Shown: positions 1-21,451 of the stretch, piece after piece
How the letters are laid out: every line of letters starts with the position of its first letter
Numbering within the stretch: the first letter of the stretch is position 1
NCBI GenBank assembly: GCA_949752745.1
Contig: OX457028.1
Span: 21,498,352 to 21,562,351 of the forward strand
Length of the DNA: 64,000 bases
Direction: 5' to 3'
Origin: Protula sp. h YS-2021
Lineage: Eukaryota; Annelida; Polychaeta; Sabellida; Serpulidae
Program-made: the position numbers and the translations under genes
Notes under the pieces: generated by a model
Seen by the model: the letters and a program-made list of their open reading frames with translations, nothing else
What the model was told of the DNA's origin: nothing
Databases searched by the model: none

Positions 1-1
1 T

Positions 2-1886
<1,885 letters not shown>

Positions 1887-2020
1887 ATATCAAACCCCTT
1901 AATCATTTTTGCGCCCCAAATTGACCTCATTGTGTCGTTTCAAAAGCATCCACCAGCGGATGAATTTTTCGAGAACTCCTTTTAGCAGAGACAGTAGCAA
2001 TTATGAATGGAACAGTTAAA

Positions 2021-2030
2021 AATAAATAAA
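2021..2030 (+). terminator. polyadenylation signal of beta-tubulin copy 1
   Basis: Overlapping AATAAATAAA about 135 nt after the stop codon, followed by a C-run. Position fits a short 3' UTR. Confidence 0.55.
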
Positions 2031-2040
2031 AGCCCCCCCT

Positions 2041-5000
2041 GCAGGAACAGCGGAGGCCAGACTGCTTTATTAATGCATTGTATTTTCTAACTCAGGACGA
2101 TTTGTTGTCGTTTATGAAAAAAATAAAAGCTGCAGCGTTTACAAAGTATAAAAGCAATAAAGCAGAAATAACTGAAACAGACATCTTTATCATTTCCGCG
2201 CTCATGTGTCCGCTTGCCTTCTGGTCTGTCCCGTTGTCGGTTATGCTCGTATCCTTAGTAACAGGGAATACTGTTTGGTGACTAGTCCAGCTTCATTGCA
2301 AAGCGTCTAACCCGCTTCAAACCTTATTGAATTGGGTCAATCCTTACATCGATCCCGATTAGCCAACGTTACAACTTTCGAAAGATCGCTGACTTTTTGC
2401 AGCAACTCTACAGTTTTGCTTGTTGAGCTACAAACAATTTTCTATATTACTAGTCACAGTAATATAAAACAGTAGATCACTTTATAGCTAAAATGTATTT
2501 ATATTAAACGCTTTCATTATTCTGTAGAACGGTCACGTGATCATTGTTAGCAAGGGGGGGGGGGGGGGGGGGGAAGGGGAGGAGACAACTGCCACAGCCA
2601 CCTTGTAGTAAGTATTTGAACCAAAACATGGCATCGCTTCCATTGTTTGTATCACAATAACTGATATTCAAGAACGGACGCGACACTGCGCGATGTTCTG
2701 CACTGTTTATTTGTTTACTGACATTAAAAAAAACAAACCCCGAGTCGAGACCCTTACGCAGCCAAGTGGCAATCTCACCGGCCATTACTAGGTAACCGCG
2801 AATTATCCCAATAAAACACAACCACAATTTCCATGGTAGCCAAAAATATAAAGGTGCCTGCCTTATTTTCTTACAACTAAAATCCTATATTCAATGTTAC
2901 GTCATATTCAATATTTTCTTGGCACAAAATTATGATTGTCATAAAACGGTGTACTTCACCAAACTGACGTCACCAACATGGCCACATTTGAATGGACGGT
3001 TCTAATTAAATATTGAGAAGTATTATTTTTCTCTAAACAAGTTTACATGTGCAGTAACACGGGCCTGATTTTGCTATCACGCACTTAAGCAAATATTCAG
3101 ATTCGAACGCCCGTTTGGGACATTTTATTGGAAGCGGAACTGTATGCTATGTTCATCGAATGAAAATAAAACATCAAAATGAACATTGCAGTGAGCTCCG
3201 CTAATGCCATAGATTTATGCCTCGAAATGTCGTTTAAGGCGAATACTGTTACTTTCGACGGCGTAATAAATTGACCCTGATCGATTTCTGATCTGCCTTT
3301 TATAAATAGCAGTGAATCATATGAACATAAATGTACAAGTGCTTTTAAATCAGCAATTATTTTGCCTTCTCCATAACAAAATATTACGAGCACTTTTATC
3401 AGCCATAAAAATAACCATTTATCAATAACAATTAATTTTTGAACGATTAGAATATTGACACATTTTTACCTGCCAAAGTGTTTGACTGTGGTAACTATTT
3501 GCCGTGTCGAGTGAACACAGTTATCTTGCCTGACGTGCCGTTGATAGGGTATTTGCGTCCGGTATTAGTGGTAATGCATTTTGTGCTTATCTGATTCAAG
3601 TGTTCTCGTCTGGACAGGGAACTAGGCGAGAGCAGATCTTCATTTGATTACATGTGTATCCATAATAGCGAGTTTCGTGCTTAAATCTTACGTAATTTGT
3701 TCCTTATATCGAGCCTATTGAGCCGCATTAGTCGTATCCGATAATAATAAAACACTGAAGTCATAATATTATTATAAAACTGTTATAACAATCAAGCATG
3801 TATTTTGTGGCTAATTAGCACAAAATCTAATTTTTAATGCATAAATGTTCCGCTTAATGAATTGAATTCAGACTTTAACTTTGTGCTTGAAATTCAGTAA
3901 GCTGGGCCTACAAATCTTAAATTATTTTTGACACGTTTAACCTCCCAATTTTATTAATATATTTGTCATATATATTTGTCAAGAAATATAATAAAAATGT
4001 TAATTAAGTACATGCGTGTATGCTCACCAAAGCAGCCAGCATGTACCATGCAGATCAGAAACTGTAAAAAAATATTTATCTGAATATGAAATTCTGATCT
4101 AATTGTGTGACTAAATTGTGTGATTAAATTAGGCATTTTCTGCTGGTGTTGAAAAACAAAGAATGTCTTCTCAGCAGATTCATGCGACACTGGTTTTGTT
4201 TAGTTTTGAGAAAATAGCAGAAATTGACAGCCACACCCTCCCCGCCCCCTGCCCACATCCTTGCTCCGCTTGCCTCATATATGTCATCAAATATTGTGCA
4301 TTATACTATAAGATATTTGATGTCATTGAAGCACTCTCGATGTTGTCTTTCAATCGCCTTGTTATCAGTGTTGTGCGGTTAATTGTGTGTGTACGTTGCT
4401 TGGGGATACTGAATGATTGACAAGACAAAAAAAAAAAAAAAAAAAAAAAACAAGCTGGGGCAGAAATGTGAGCATTCTCTGGTAAATTGATCCGAACTTG
4501 ATTAAGATTGACCACAGAACTATTTTTAAGGCACATGTCCAGGTGTGCCTAAGTGAGGAGGGGGGGGGGGGGGGTAGCCAGTCACTTGTTTATCCAGGCG
4601 GTGATTCTGGTGGAGTGCAACTCTTGCTGTGTTTTGGGTGGGGGGGGGAGCAGAGGGGGTGAGACTGGTGATGATTGAGGGTGTAGAGTAACTGTTTTCC
4701 CGTTGGCTGTTAATAAAGTAATTGCCATAAACCCGTTTTAGTGCACAATTGCCCAGTTAACTGACTTGTGTATGTATTAAATTTTAAACATCCCATTCTT
4801 CCTTGTAAAGAACTTCCGAAGTTTACGGAATTTGAACTTAATTACAGATTAAACTCTTTTGAAACTATACCAACATTAAGGAGGTGGATTTTTCAGTTTC
4901 TACACCCCACTGTAGCCCGTCTTTCGCTCTGCCTAATTGTGTAAACTGTTGCGGCTCGAGAGGTTGCCCCCACACTAAAGTGGGATTAGCCCTCCACTCC

Positions 5001-5159
5001 AGCCAACCCCCCCCCCCCCCCGATTCCTTCCCCAAACCCCCGTTAATTCATGTGCTACTCCGAACATGACTCATAAATGCCCAAAGCCTTCAAGGCGAGC
5101 AACGCGCAAAGATACATTGGCTAAAAAAAAAATGGAGTGAACAGGCCTTGGACTTTCAC
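2041..5159. other. intergenic region between the tubulin genes
   Basis: No exon-like open frame with splice borders was found. The stretch is AT-rich and contains G/C homopolymers (about 2556-2573, 4559-4575, 5007-5021) and a poly-A run at about 4427-4450. The short open frames here are composition artefacts. Confidence 0.6.
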
Positions 5160-5167
5160 TATAAAAG
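5160..5167 (+). promoter_or_regulatory. TATA box of beta-tubulin copy 2
   Basis: TATAAAAG lies 107 nt before the start codon, giving an expected transcription start near 5190 and a 5' UTR of roughly 75 nt. It is the only strong TATA match directly upstream of exon 1. Confidence 0.65.
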
Positions 5168-5266
5168 CTGAGCGGTGCCACTGCCATTTTGTGAGCGACA
5201 CATTAACATAAAGGAGTACTAACATTAGTGTTCTCTCAGACACACACACAAAATACACTACCAAAA

Positions 5267-9316
<4,050 letters not shown>

Positions 9317-9583
9317 ATTTTTCCTTCAAGCTCAACTGACCATAACCCTACCTCTTTAAGAACAATGGACAGAAGCTCACCGATCCTTTATTGTAAGGGA
9401 TGCGATCCAAAGCCTTTACCACGGCAGCAGCACATGAATTAATAAATTAAAAAAAAAACAACTCTCTGCAGGACCAGAGGAGATTGGACTGCTTTATGAC
9501 TACACTTTGTTCGGGACACTTCTTTTTGCCTTCTTTTTTTATGAGCGAAATCAAAAAAGAACTATTGTTGTAAGATTGTTAGC

Positions 9584-9600
9584 AATAAAAGAACAATAAA
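9584..9600 (+). terminator. polyadenylation signals of beta-tubulin copy 2
   Basis: Two AATAAA hexamers, at 9584-9589 and 9595-9600, about 270-280 nt after the stop. A further A-rich AATAAATTAAAA lies near 9440. Confidence 0.5.
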
Positions 9601-10190
9601 AACCGACTCCAAATCCCCCAAAATATTGGTAGTTGTTTTTATCGTGTTTTTTAATTTCAGAAACATTTAGAGCAGTGGCATGCAGGAATTTTATACACCG
9701 AAACATCGTTCGTGCTAGGGTTGAAAGACTTTGATTCGTTAAAAATAGTCTGAATACTGCGTATGTTTCTCGAGAACTGCGTAAATGTGTCCTAAAACAG
9801 CTGAAACCCTGCCTCTATGGTGTGTTAAAACGAAACCCTAGAATTCTAAAACATTCTGCAATGTGTTATAAATGTATACAGAATGTGCACTCATGTTTAG
9901 TTCGACAGATCCTTTCTTTTTCCTTCAGAATAATTTCAGTTACGGACCCAGTCCAACTACCAGAGGGTCATTTTGTTTTATTACGAGAAGTCGGAAATAT
10001 TCATACTCCGTCGATACTCATTTTTTGTCAGGATGTGATACTTGCTCTTCATGACAAACGACCGGCTCATTACTCACGACCCTTTTCCGTCAGAAATACC
10101 CGGGATTATGAACATAGCGCTGACCACGCATGAAAACACTTGTTGATAAACAAAAGCCGGATGTGTGACTTTTTAGACCAGACGTCTTCG
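9601..10190. other. intergenic, nothing recognised
   Basis: AT-rich sequence after the tubulin gene. Its two overlapping short open frames show no family resemblance or splice context. Confidence 0.5.
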
Positions 10191-10194
10191 TCGA

Positions 10195-11280
10195 CAGGGG
10201 GGGGGGGGAGGGGGGATGGGGGCCTCCGTCGTCTGTATCTGTGTATGTAAATTTTACTTAAACTGCTGCTTCTCCCTCAGTTTTGATCCGATTGCTTACA
10301 AATTTTGTGCGAGTTTTCTCTAGGCAGGCCTGTCTTGAAAAATTACTGTTGTTTTTGACACACCGCCAAAAAATTGGCTAATTGGGGGGGGGGGGGGGTA
10401 TTTAAAAGATTTTGGTTGCCAGTTTTTAAAGTGCTTCTCTATAATTTTGATGATCGGATTGTCTTCAAATTTCTGCTCACCAGGAAGGCCTCTGTTGAAA
10501 AATTACTTTTTTTGGCGTTTTCCCAAAGAGTAAACAATGGGGAGGGGGGGGGGGGGGCATTTTTTAATTTATTGGCAGCCAGTTTTGAAATGCTTCATCT
10601 CCCACAATTTTGATCAGATTCTTGTCAAATTTTGTATGATTGTTCCTTATATGGTTCTCTGTTGAAGAATTACTTTTTGGCGCTCCGCGAGACATTGGTC
10701 AAAGAGGGCCATTTATAATTTTTTGGTAGCCAGTATTCATAATACTTCTTTTTCCACAATTGGAACGGATTGCCTACAAATTTCAATCCGCCAAAAAAAG
10801 GTCAAATGGAGGGGGGCATTTAAAATGTTTGGTTGCAAGTCTTCAGAATGCTTTTACCCTCACAGTTGTTATGGCTTTCCTAAAACTTTTGCCTGTCTTG
10901 AAAAATAATTTTATTTTTTGGCGATCAACCAAATCCGGAATTGACGTAATTTTAAAATAATACTCTTCATGTGATGTTTTCTTTAAAAATTGCTGTTTTT
11001 GTCGCACCTCTAAAAATTGGCCGGATTCAGCCGTTTGAAAGTTAAGGGATCAAGTTTTTCAGATAGGTCTTGTGCGAGTAATTTTGGTCAGATTGCTTTC
11101 AATTTTTGGGTGTGGTCCAGCGTCAGGGCTTCTTTGAAATTTACTTTCATGAGATCCGCGAGAGATTAAGCCAATGCCGGCCTTTGAAAAACCTTTTTGG
11201 CAACCGGTTTTTAAAATTCTACCCTGCAAGCCTCTTGATACTTGATTCACTAGATCGGTCACAATGTCCGTGAACATTCT
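10195..11280. repeat. degenerate tandem repeat, ~150-190 bp unit
   Basis: Units share the string order GCCAGTTTT..AATGCTTC, ATTTTGATCAGATTG..CAAATTTT, then CTGTTGAAAAATTACTTTTTGGCG. Several units open with a run of G (near 10197, 10384, 10540 and 10810). Conserved starts near 10415, 10573, 10724 and 10830 show uneven spacing and decay. No coding potential is visible. Confidence 0.7.
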
Positions 11281-12130
11281 TGCTATTTCCTGAACGCATG
11301 GGCAACACCTGGTCTATTTCAGCTGCGTACATTACATCATAAAAATGTTCACTGTGTCAACGAATTACTGAGTTTCGAGTGCGAATAAGTCACGCGAGTG
11401 AGTTAAGGCAAAAGTGGAATAATAATCCACATCAGAATTTCCGATGACATTTCGAGTAAATCGGGCCTGTTTCACATGACATATTTTTGTGAGATAAAGA
11501 AAGGAAGGTACCAAATCCAGTTTTCAATAGGCTATGAATTCCTCAACAAGTTGTGCGTGTATATAGTTGTCGAAATGATTAAATTCCACGAAAAAGTGAT
11601 CACTGAAACGTAAGCAAAACAAACTTGTAGAAGAGCAAGGTAGTATATCAACTCGAATTTGGCTGCAAGAAATTTTAAAGCAAAAAACAAAAAACAACAG
11701 CAAAACTGACTATTGTTTATGTTTTGAGGCGATTTGCTGAACTTTCGTTTACAGGGTCTCATGGTCTTCCCCAATCTAAATCAGGTCAAACTGGGGGTCT
11801 TGTTCTACCATGACTCATGTGAAGGTCTCATTGAGACAAACTGATAAGAGCGAGGCTCCCGTTCGCTGGTTTATATCGACATTTTGCCTGGTAGTTCATG
11901 CCGTCACTGGTAGCTCTTGTTACACTCGGAAGGTTTCTCTTTCCTTTCTAGTGTAAGTCCTCACTGGAAAGCGATTTTTCCCTTTTTTTCTCTGCAAATC
12001 ACCCGCAGATCTTTCTTCAGATGAAAAAAAAATCAGCGAACTTTTCGAATTAAAAAACTGAACTGATTATCCCCCGTGTAAAGAGGGGATATAGGTTTGA
12101 GCTTGTCCTTTTGTCTGTCCGCTTTCGTGC
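11281..12130. other. intergenic, nothing recognised
   Basis: Unique-looking AT-rich sequence between two tandem-repeat blocks. No exon or RNA gene was recognised. Confidence 0.5.
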
Positions 12131-12137
12131 ACCCTCG

Positions 12138-12651
12138 TGTCCAGGCTATATCTCCGAAAGTATTTGTTGTATAGCTTTTTCCTTTTGCATACGGTTAGAA
12201 CATATATTGAAGTTGTGCAATGTAATTTTTTTTTTGAAACGGGTCAAAAATTTTCAACTATTCGATCCAGCATTCTGACTTTTTATTCAGTGAAAATATA
12301 TATATTTTCATGTACAACATTGCATTATTTTTGAAATCGGCCAAAAATTGTCAACAATACGACTTGTCAAAAATGTATATTTTTATGGAAACTTGTTTGC
12401 ACGGAGATAAGATTTTGTCCAGATGGGTTCTGCAAAACTGTTCCATCCAGCGTTATGAAATTTTATGCAGTGAAAATATATATATATTGTAGATATGCAA
12501 TGTCGTATTGTTTTTGAAATCGGCCAAAACCCTCCAAAACACGGCTTGTCAAATAATGGCTGTTTTTCAGGAAATTTCTTAGCACGAAGATAGGTTTTGT
12601 CCAGACGAGTTCTTCAAAACAATTCGATCCAGCGTTCTAAATTTTATGCAG

Positions 12652-12713
<62 letters not shown>

Positions 12714-12960
12714 ACATGTGCAACGTCGCATTATTTTTGAAATCGGCCAAAAATTGTCAAAAATACGACTTCTCAAAAATATATATTTTTTATGTAAACC
12801 TGTTCGCACGGAGATAGATTTTGTCCAGACGCGTTCTCCGAAACTATTCGATCCAACGTTCTGAAATTTTATGAAGTGAAAATATGTATATTGTAGATGT
12901 GCAACGTCGTTTTATTTTTTAAAACGGCCAAAAATTGTTAGACAATGTAGGGTAATGTAG
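12138..12960. repeat. degenerate tandem repeat, ~180 bp unit
   Basis: Four to five units share TTTTGTCCAGACG.GTTCT, CGATCCAGCGTTCTGAAATT and TTTTGAAATCGGCCAAAA. The GTCCAG starts at about 12139, 12418, 12599 and 12824. Unit length varies because each unit carries an (AT)n segment of different length. Confidence 0.75.
12654..12711. repeat. (AT)n microsatellite
   Basis: About 28 uninterrupted AT dinucleotides inside the third ~180-bp repeat unit. Other units have only 5-7 AT pairs at the same place. Confidence 0.95.
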
Positions 12961-13160
12961 ATTCTGGATACGATCAGTAGTGTAAAAGGAACATTAGCAT
13001 ACCTTCGAGTAACATTTTCAAGTATAACGGTAACAAGTAATAGTGGTGGTATTTTCATAGCATAGTTAGTTGTACCGGTAAATGTAAAAACTCTAATTCT
13101 GCATAATTTATATCGCTATCGGTCTAAGGTTTAGTGCAAGAACTACTTTTCTGATTGTAG

Positions 13161-15719
<2,559 letters not shown>

Positions 15720-18700
15720 CTGCTGAAGTTTATTTCATGTGTTAATTTTCTTGAGAGCTCAAACTGTCGCTTGACCTTGTTCGCTTGACTTTATTTACTT
15801 GGCCTTGTTTGCTTGAAACATTTTCAGAGGATTTCAGTAGTTTGAAATATTTGTTATTGTCTCCTGTCTTTTTAGGTTAAACCTATATGTAGGTGGATGT
15901 GGGGCGGGAATGCCCATCTGTTAAGATTTTATGTGTTAAGAAGGAAAGGAGATTGGGAGCGGTCCAATTGGGTGATTATGTAGTTGTTGCTGTGACGTCA
16001 TAATATCAATGGAATACGAAGAGGAAAATGTTAATTACCCCCTCCCCACCAACCGTGACCGCTACGCAAGGGTTTGCAGATGCAAGTCTCAACAAGCTTA
16101 TTCCACAGTTAGCCGTTACTTGAAGGACTCAGTTTGTAACTCGCATGTTAATGTGTTCTGTACTACACTGCGGTTTTTCTAGCAGTTTTCTCGGTTAGTG
16201 GCATAATGTAATAGCGCGAGTACGATATTTGCTGAAACCCCGAAGCCCATTTAAGTATCATAATATTTATTCACTATATTATATTCGTTGCATCTCTTAA
16301 ACATATAAAAGTGTTTGCAAACCAAAAGCTGTTTCATGCCTTAAACTGCCAGAATGTTGTTATAGAAGATGTGTATCCTTATTTTTATCTTGTTGTGTAT
16401 TCCTGAAAGGGAAAAAAAAAACTTGTATTGAAATGTTGATTTAAAAATAGCAGTCTAATTTGTAATACATTCACAGTTTAAGTTACATGCGTCATCCACA
16501 CCCCCGCCCCACCCTTTCTCCAAACACACGCATACACTGTAACTTACAGAAAAATCTCTGTTCGCAAAGGCCTTCCTCACTCGGCGGTTTTACTGTACTG
16601 TCTGCTCCAGCTGGGTTCGAAATTTTTCAAAGAGTGGGATGAGCCAGGAAAGGTTTTTAGCTTGGTCATTTGGACACGGTTGATTCGTGGGATGGCGAAA
16701 GACCCAAGATGTGTGACTTTCAATGCATTCACTTAGCTAAGACAATTCGAGCAAACGTCAATTCCCTGCTTATCGGATTCGGACCCTGGACCTTAGGATT
16801 AACCGACCAACGCTCTGACCAGACGTCGACCCCCCTCCCCCAAACCCCTCCCCCCCACTAACCGCCATTCGTATATGTTGTATATGTAAAGTCTAATTCG
16901 GTTCTTCAACTTAGAAAATAGATTTCTTATCCATATCCCTGATCCGGATCGACTTCAATCCACCACCATAACCTGATGATTTTTAATAGAATTTCTAAAG
17001 ATGGTGTAGATAGTGAAGGTGTTTTATAAAATATTAAATGCACCAATAATGGACAGTAGCCGTTATAGACCCTTCAAACTTAATAGACTGTTAACACGTC
17101 AATAAGCTAAAATTAAAAAAAAATAGGGTGAACCTTTGGAATAAATTATCACAACCGCCAGTAGCATTTCGGGATGCAGTATTGCGAATTACAAACATTG
17201 CCATCTGTGTGTGATTGCATAATCAAAACGATCATTCAGTTGTTTGCATATCTGTATACCACGAGTTTTTTTTAAGTTGCGCAGCGCGATTAGTGCTTTT
17301 ATATTTTGTGTAAAAATGTTATATATTGTTATATATTGTAGGAAGAGTATCGGTTACGAAGCCTCGCCTTAGATATTTTCGCCATTTTATTTTTGCACAC
17401 AAAAGTGAACCGGATGCTGGAGATGGGTGTACAAAAAATTACCCAGTTTGTATGATATAAAAAATCACAATGATTACTGATGGCGTTTCTTTTAATGCCC
17501 TCTTGCCTGAATTTCTAAAAATAAGGTGGCGGTGAGCTGATCTGTGTAATTGCTGGTGTGAAAACGGAGGTCACAAGTGATACAAAAACAGCGGTTCTAT
17601 GCTAATAGGGGAAATAACCCTCATCGCCCGACGGTTTGTGGAATACATTTAATCAAGTGTCCTCGTTGAGTTAACTTATTGATTTGTGATCAAACTGTAG
17701 ATGAATACACATCATGTTGATTTTGGTAAACCCGTATTTAAACTGGTGTGAAAGAAGTTATTTTATATTAATTCAAAGTTTTAGTGTGTATATGAAGCGT
17801 GCCTTACAAACATCCGTATGATCGTTTTACGTCTTATAATGAAACTGTATAAAGTTGGTTATATTTTTACTAGACTTGTTTTGTTCATTATTTGTCATAT
17901 AAATTGTATATATTAAAATTATACGGTGGAGATGTTGACGCAGGTATGGAAATAATTTGAACTGTCAGTGGCTGTATTCACCAAAGTTAACTGTACAGTT
18001 CACAGATTTCGTTAACTGCTCCTGTAGCCAACAGAACTTTAGAAAGTTAATTGATAAATTTGTCTTTACATTAAAACAAATTCTTAAAAAAAAAACTTAA
18101 TCAGCTATTTCCCTTGTGTGGACTGCAGTTAACTGCAGTTTTAATTTTTGTGAATACCCAGCCAGACATTTATGCTTAAGGGTTACTTCCAGACAAACGC
18201 TTTGTGTTTTGGGACTTTCATCGGGTGGGGGTGGGGGTTAATACGTTAGCAACAGGCTGTCTGTGGTGAACAAGGAAAAAAACACCCGGGCAAAATAGTA
18301 AGATAATGTGTGAATAAGATCATGCCTTGTGGATAATAAACAGCTGATCATACTGCGTTCCAGAGGTTTCCTAAAGCCACCCACGTAGAGATCTTGTCTT
18401 GGGCAACCTTTATTTACTAAAGGTGATTTCATGCTAATGATTACTGTCTTTCAACGATTAGCGGATTGGAATTGCCCCATTTCTTACAGATTTAAGAGTA
18501 CAGTGTTTGCTGGTAGGTGTTCTTGGCCATGGGATGTACAGTATCTCGTAGCGGTTAACTATCGTTTTAAAAATCAAATTTTTGAAAAGCTTCTTGCAGA
18601 TGTGAAATGACGAGACCAGTGTGTGTTGTGCTAAAAAGTATGGTGTTTGCACCTTCACTTCAAAATTAAGACTTTTTTGGCAAATACATTGAACTTTGTT

Positions 18701-19150
18701 TAATTCGTTTTAATTACTGTAGGTAGAATAACCTGTACAGTGAAAAGATGTCAAATTAAACAATATTCTGCAACATTTTGTGGAAAAAATCATTCGATGT
18801 TTCAGAGATTACTTAGAGAAGTTAGTTTAGTAGCGCATAAGAGTAAACGAACATTTTTTTAATATTTCAGAGAATGTAGACTAGGACTGCGTCGCTGTGA
18901 CGTGTAACAGACTTTCTATCGTTTCTAAGACGGATTTTTTACTCCTATTCATTAAATTTATATACCTTTGTACTCTGGTTATTTATCTCCTGGATGATAT
19001 ATAATATATACATATATATATACTTGTGTGTACTTTTTTTATAAAAAGAAAATAAACCAAACGCTTGGATATATGTTTTATTTGAAAATTCAACTCACAA
19101 GTTAACGAACCAAGGGAACACGTGCTAAATATACCAGATAAGACGATCAT
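15720..19150 (+). other. 3' flank or long 3' UTR of the ABCC gene
   Basis: AT-rich sequence without exon-like frames. Several weak poly-A-type signals are present, including AATAAA at 19050-19055, just before the mobile element. Where transcription ends cannot be decided by eye. Short homopolymers and a pyrimidine-rich CCCCTCCCCCAAACCCC run (about 16830-16857) are the only other features noted. Confidence 0.45.
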
Positions 19151-19156
19151 ATGGGA
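19151..19156. repeat. left 6-bp target-site duplication of the palindromic element
   Basis: ATGGGA immediately precedes the terminal AGTAGTATAGGG. The same six bases follow the other end at 39557-39562. A perfect duplication exactly at the ends of the inverted repeat shows the structure inserted as one unit. Confidence 0.85.
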
Positions 19157-19188
19157 AGTAGTATAGGGATAGGATAGATACCCGTTCC

Positions 19189-19273
19189 GCGGACCGCGGC
19201 CACGCGGACCCCCCCCCCCACCCCCCCCCCCCCTACCCTAGCAGACCCCCCCCCCCCCACCCCCCCCCCCCCT
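19189..19273. repeat. terminal GC box and poly-C runs of the left arm
   Basis: Just inside the end is CCGCGGACCGCGG followed by CACGCGGA and two blocks of C-runs separated by CTACCCTAGCAGA. The mirror copy is at about 39438-39524. It is strikingly GC-rich next to a ~20% GC tract. Confidence 0.8.
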
Positions 19274-19426
19274 ACCCCTAATAAAACTCGTCAGACCAGC
19301 TTAATTAAGCACGTATGTGAATGGTTTTTTAAGCACCAATGTTACATAATGAATTGAGGTCATCCTTTTGTGAATGATACGGGGGTTAATTTCTTGTGAA
19401 TACCTATGCTATAATTATCTATTTTG

Positions 19427-20882
19427 ACAATGCGAGCATGTAACGCCGACTACGTTAGCCACTTTATCGGAACAATGGCAATATACAGACAAGTATAGAA
19501 GCACAACAGGCAGCCTATTGTTAAGCATTTCGCCTTGCTGCCTGCCTCATTGTCTTAATTCAATGAATGACATAATATAAAGGTGTTATGCAGGGTGTGA
19601 ATCATGAATACCTGTTTTTATAACGGAGACGTAGCCTGTGTTAACGAAATGACCCTTTTAATTAAAATATTTCATTTCAATTCCTGTCTTCTCCATTTTT
19701 TTTTTACTCGTCACTCATTTTCCCGTGGCTTTTAATAATGAGAAGAATAAACCCATCTGTAAAGTAGTAACAAGAATAAACCAATATGTAAAGTAGTAAT
19801 TATAATAACTATACTAGCAACTTCAATTATACCCAAAAAGTAGAAACTATAATGAAAATTTAAAAAGAAAACCAAAATAATACAGACAGGAATGCAACAA
19901 TAATAACGAAATATCAATATAAATAGCAACATATAAATATATATCCTCTCATCATTGAACTTCAAAATAAAAGAAACCAATGCAAAACAACAGACAAATA
20001 ATATGAAAGTTAATGCAATGATAATATTAGAAATGAACCAATGCTTGCATAGTAATGAAAAATGAATATACCAATAACTATATAATCGTATAAATGCAGA
20101 AATAATGATAAACATAATAATAGTAATAGTGGTAATAATAAATAAAGGAATAAAACAATGCGAGCATGTAACGCCGACTACGTTAGCCACTTTATCGGAA
20201 CAATGGCAATATACAGACAAGTATAGAAGCACAACAGGCAGCCTATTGTTAAGCATTTCGCCTTGCTGCCTGCCTCATTGTCTTAATTCAATGAATGACA
20301 TAATATAAAGGGGTTATGCAGGGTGTGAATCATGAATACCTGTTTTTATAACGGAGACGTAGCCTGTGTTAACGAAATGACCCTTTTAATTAAAATATTT
20401 CATTTCAATTCCTGTCTTCTCCATTTTTTTTTTACTCGTCACTCATTTTCCCGTGGCTTTTAATAATGAGAAGAATAAACCCATCTGTAAAGTAGTAACA
20501 AGAATAAACCAATATGTAAAGTAGTAATTATAATAACTATACTAGCAACTTCAATTATACCCAAAAAGTAGAAACTATAATGAAAATTTAAAAAGAAAAC
20601 CAAAATAATACAGACAGGAATGCAACAATAATAACGAAATATCAATATAAATAGCAACATATAAATATATATCCTCTCATCATTGAACTTCAAAATAAAA
20701 GAAACCAATGCAAAACAACAGACAAATAATATGAAAGTTAATGCAATGATAATATTAGAAATGAACCAATGCTTGCATAGTAATGAAAAATGAATATACC
20801 AATAACTATATAATCGTATAAATGCAGAAATAATGATAAACATAATAATAGTAATAGTGGTAATAATAAATAAAGGAATAAA
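19427..20882. repeat. 728-bp direct tandem duplication, left arm only
   Basis: Copies 19427-20154 and 20155-20882 are nearly identical: both start ACAATGCGAGCATG and end GGAATAAAA. The right arm has a single copy. This accounts for almost all of the length difference between the arms. Confidence 0.9.
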
Positions 20883-21398
20883 AAGCAATAATAACAGGAC
20901 AAAGGAATAATAAAATTGATAAATATTCAACAATGTAATATTAATAATAATAATAAGAAGAAGAAGAATAACAATGAAAAGTGGAAGAAGAATATAAACA
21001 AATATAGCAATAGTGATAGTGGTATTAATAAATAAAGGAGTAAAAAGCTATGTTAACAGAACAATAACAGAACAATAATAACAAGACATCAATAAAGTAA
21101 TATTAATAATAATAATAATAATAAGAGAAGTGGAAGACGAATATAAACAAATATCGAAATAGTTATAATGGTAAATAAATACATGAATTAAAAAGCAATA
21201 TAAACACAATAACAGAGCAATAACAAGACATTATTAAAGTAATATTAATAATAATAATAATAATAATAATAACAATGAAAAGTAGAAGAAGACTATAAAC
21301 AAACATAGAAATAGTAATAACGGTAATTAAATACATGAATAAAAAAGCAATATAAACACAATAACAGAGCAATAACAAGACATTATTAAAGTAATATT

Positions 21399-21451
<53 letters not shown>

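Noticed and set aside
19732..20256. 174-aa hydrophobic frame on minus, with similar ones at 20460-20933 and 38512-38985, looking like a membrane protein conserved between arms
   Set aside because: They lie in TTA/TTG-rich low-complexity DNA that yields Leu/Ile/Tyr-rich frames by composition. Similarity between arms only reflects the inverted and tandem duplications, with no start context, splice signals or family resemblance.
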